A stretch of DNA of 6,064 nucleotides from an uncultured Oscillospiraceae bacterium (GTDB lineage: Bacteria; Bacillota_A; Clostridia; Oscillospirales; Oscillospiraceae): NCBI GenBank assembly GCA_934561335.1, contig CAKTGD010000099.1, positions 1-6,064 of the forward strand, given 5' to 3'. Positions 5,143-6,064 of the stretch are shown here, in pieces. The number at the start of each line of letters is the position of its first letter. Position 1 is the stretch's first letter. The notes under the pieces were generated by a model. The model saw nothing but the letters and a program-made list of their open reading frames with translations. It had not been told where the DNA came from and ran no database searches. Position numbers and translations under genes: made by a program.

Positions 5143-6064
5143 TCAGCCGCGGCGGCTGGCAATCTCCCGGCGGGCGTCTTCATCCCGCTGCTTGCAGACC
5201 TCCGCCCAACTGGGCACCTTTTCCAGCGCGGCGGCAAAGGCGGCCAGCTCGTCGGGAATGGCGATTTTCTGGGGACAGACCGCGGCGCAGGCACCGCAGC
5301 CAATGCAGGCGGCAGGCCACTTATCCTGAGGCAGGGCATCCAACTGCATTCTGACGGAGGAGCCGCTGCCCACCCGCAGCTGATTAAACTTATGCAGCAG
5401 GTCGGGAATATTCAGCCCCATGGGGCAGCCATCGCAGCAGTAGCGGCAGGCTGTGCAGGGAATGGCGCTCTTCATGCGCTCTGCCGCCTCCAGAAGGATG
5501 GTCTGCTCTGCTTCCGACAGAGGGGCAAGATGGTCAAAGGTGCGGATATTGTCCACCATCTGCTCCATGTTGGACATGCCGGAGAGCACAACGGCGATGT
5601 TGTCAAAACGCTGGAGCCAGCGGAAACCGAAAGAGGCGATGCTGTCATCAGGACGGAGAGCGCGGAGACGCTGTGTTTCATCCTCGCTCAGCGTAGTCAG
5701 CTGGCCGCCGCGGACAGGCTCCATGACCCACAGGGGGATGCCGCGCTGCTGCAAAAGAGCGTATTTTTCCTGACCGTGCTGTAGCGTCCAGTCCAGATAG
5801 TTGAATTGCAGCTGGCAGAACTCCAGCACGCTGCCGTAACGGTCCAGAAATTCCGTCAGGCAGGGTAAATCCGCGTGAGAGGAGAAGCCCAGATGGCGGA
5901 TGCGGCCTTTTTTCTTCTGCTCCACAAAGTAGTCCACGATGCCCCAACGAGGATCGTTATAGACGCTGACGGAGTTTTCGTAGACATTGTGCAGCAGATA
6001 GAAATCAAAATAGTCCACCTGGCATTTTTGCAGCTGCTGCTCAAAGATGTCGGCGGGGTCATAG
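5143..6064 (-). CDS. Aldo/keto reductase with C-terminal 2x[4Fe-4S] ferredoxin domain (5' partial)
   Basis: This is a predicted cytoplasmic oxidoreductase of the aldo/keto reductase family fused to a bacterial ferredoxin domain (COG1453-like), common in anaerobes; its physiological substrate is unknown. The visible 306 residues begin mid-barrel with YDPADIFEQQLQ. DYFDFYLLHN (17-26) carries the family catalytic His (H25). GRIRHLGFSSHAD (53-65), QLQFNYLD (84-91) and MEPVRGGQL (114-122) are later barrel strands. Two cluster motifs follow: C203-xx-C206-xx-C209-xxx-C213-P and C253-xx-C256-xx-C259-xxx-C263-P. The GTG at 6018 is an internal Val of the conserved QVDYFDFYLLH stretch, not a start. About 70-80 N-terminal residues, including the Asp, Tyr and Lys of the tetrad, lie beyond the window. 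The Smr-like gene follows 49 bp downstream. Electron transfer from the clusters to the barrel cofactor is inferred from the fusion. Confidence 0.93.
   Translation of the reverse strand, partial: YDPADIFEQQLQKCQVDYFDFYLLHNVYENSVSVYNDPRWGIVDYFVEQKKKGRIRHLGFSSHADLPCLTEFLDRYGSVLEFCQLQFNYLDWTLQHGQEKYALLQQRGIPLWVMEPVRGGQLTTLSEDETQRLRALRPDDSIASFGFRWLQRFDNIAVVLSGMSNMEQMVDNIRTFDHLAPLSEAEQTILLEAAERMKSAIPCTACRYCCDGCPMGLNIPDLLHKFNQLRVGSGSSVRMQLDALPQDKWPAACIGCGACAAVCPQKIAIPDELAAFAAALEKVPSWAEVCKQRDEDARREIASRRG

Noticed and set aside
5094..5339. N-terminal extension of the Smr-like gene on the - strand
   Set aside because: The 82 extra residues are Pro/Ala/Arg/Ser-rich, overlap the ferredoxin domain of the reductase in another frame, and lie upstream of a well-placed ribosome binding site and ATG.
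4884..5354. + strand open frames opposite the Smr-like and reductase genes
   Set aside because: No domain, Gly/Arg/Ala-rich composition, and antisense to genes with clear motifs.

Overview
The window looks like chromosome of a fairly GC-rich member of the Clostridia, most like gut Oscillospiraceae-type lineages. This is inferred from strong AGGAGG-type ribosome binding sites, a Gram-positive-style lipoprotein signal on the solute-binding protein, GC-rich codon use, tight operons, and a ferredoxin-tailed aldo/keto reductase typical of anaerobes. No mobile element, rRNA, tRNA or CRISPR array is visible. Both ends cut through genes.

Region 1 (1-3810, + strand) is a four-gene operon for polar amino acid uptake and metabolism. 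It holds the ATPase of an amino acid ABC importer (5' end outside the window), an ornithine cyclodeaminase/mu-crystallin family enzyme, a family 3 solute-binding lipoprotein, and a PLP aminotransferase of the kynurenine/glutamine-transaminase type. Gaps between genes are 48, 37 and 6 bp, each start has a good ribosome binding site, and a 12-bp-stem terminator follows the last gene. The permease is not in the window and is probably just upstream. The likely logic is import of an amino acid, then transamination and/or cyclising deamination or ketimine reduction. The substrate cannot be read from sequence. The cyclodeaminase-like protein departs from the classical catalytic loop.

Region 2 (3811-4615, + strand) starts with a putative extended -10 promoter that overlaps the operon terminator. 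It is followed by a small hydrophobic membrane protein of unknown function and an MmcQ/YjbR family protein, whose start is better placed at a GTG 9 nt inside the longest ORF. Two hairpins follow. The second is a perfect 18-bp stem that can serve as terminator for both converging transcripts.

Region 3 (4737-6064, - strand) is the 3' part of a second operon. It holds an aldo/keto reductase fused to a C-terminal two-cluster ferredoxin domain (5' end outside the window), then a small stand-alone Smr-like protein.

Nothing here amounts to a clearly new system. The most interesting points are the pairing of a ketimine-reductase-family enzyme with a KAT-like transaminase in one transport operon, the altered catalytic loop of the former, and the uncharacterised small membrane protein.
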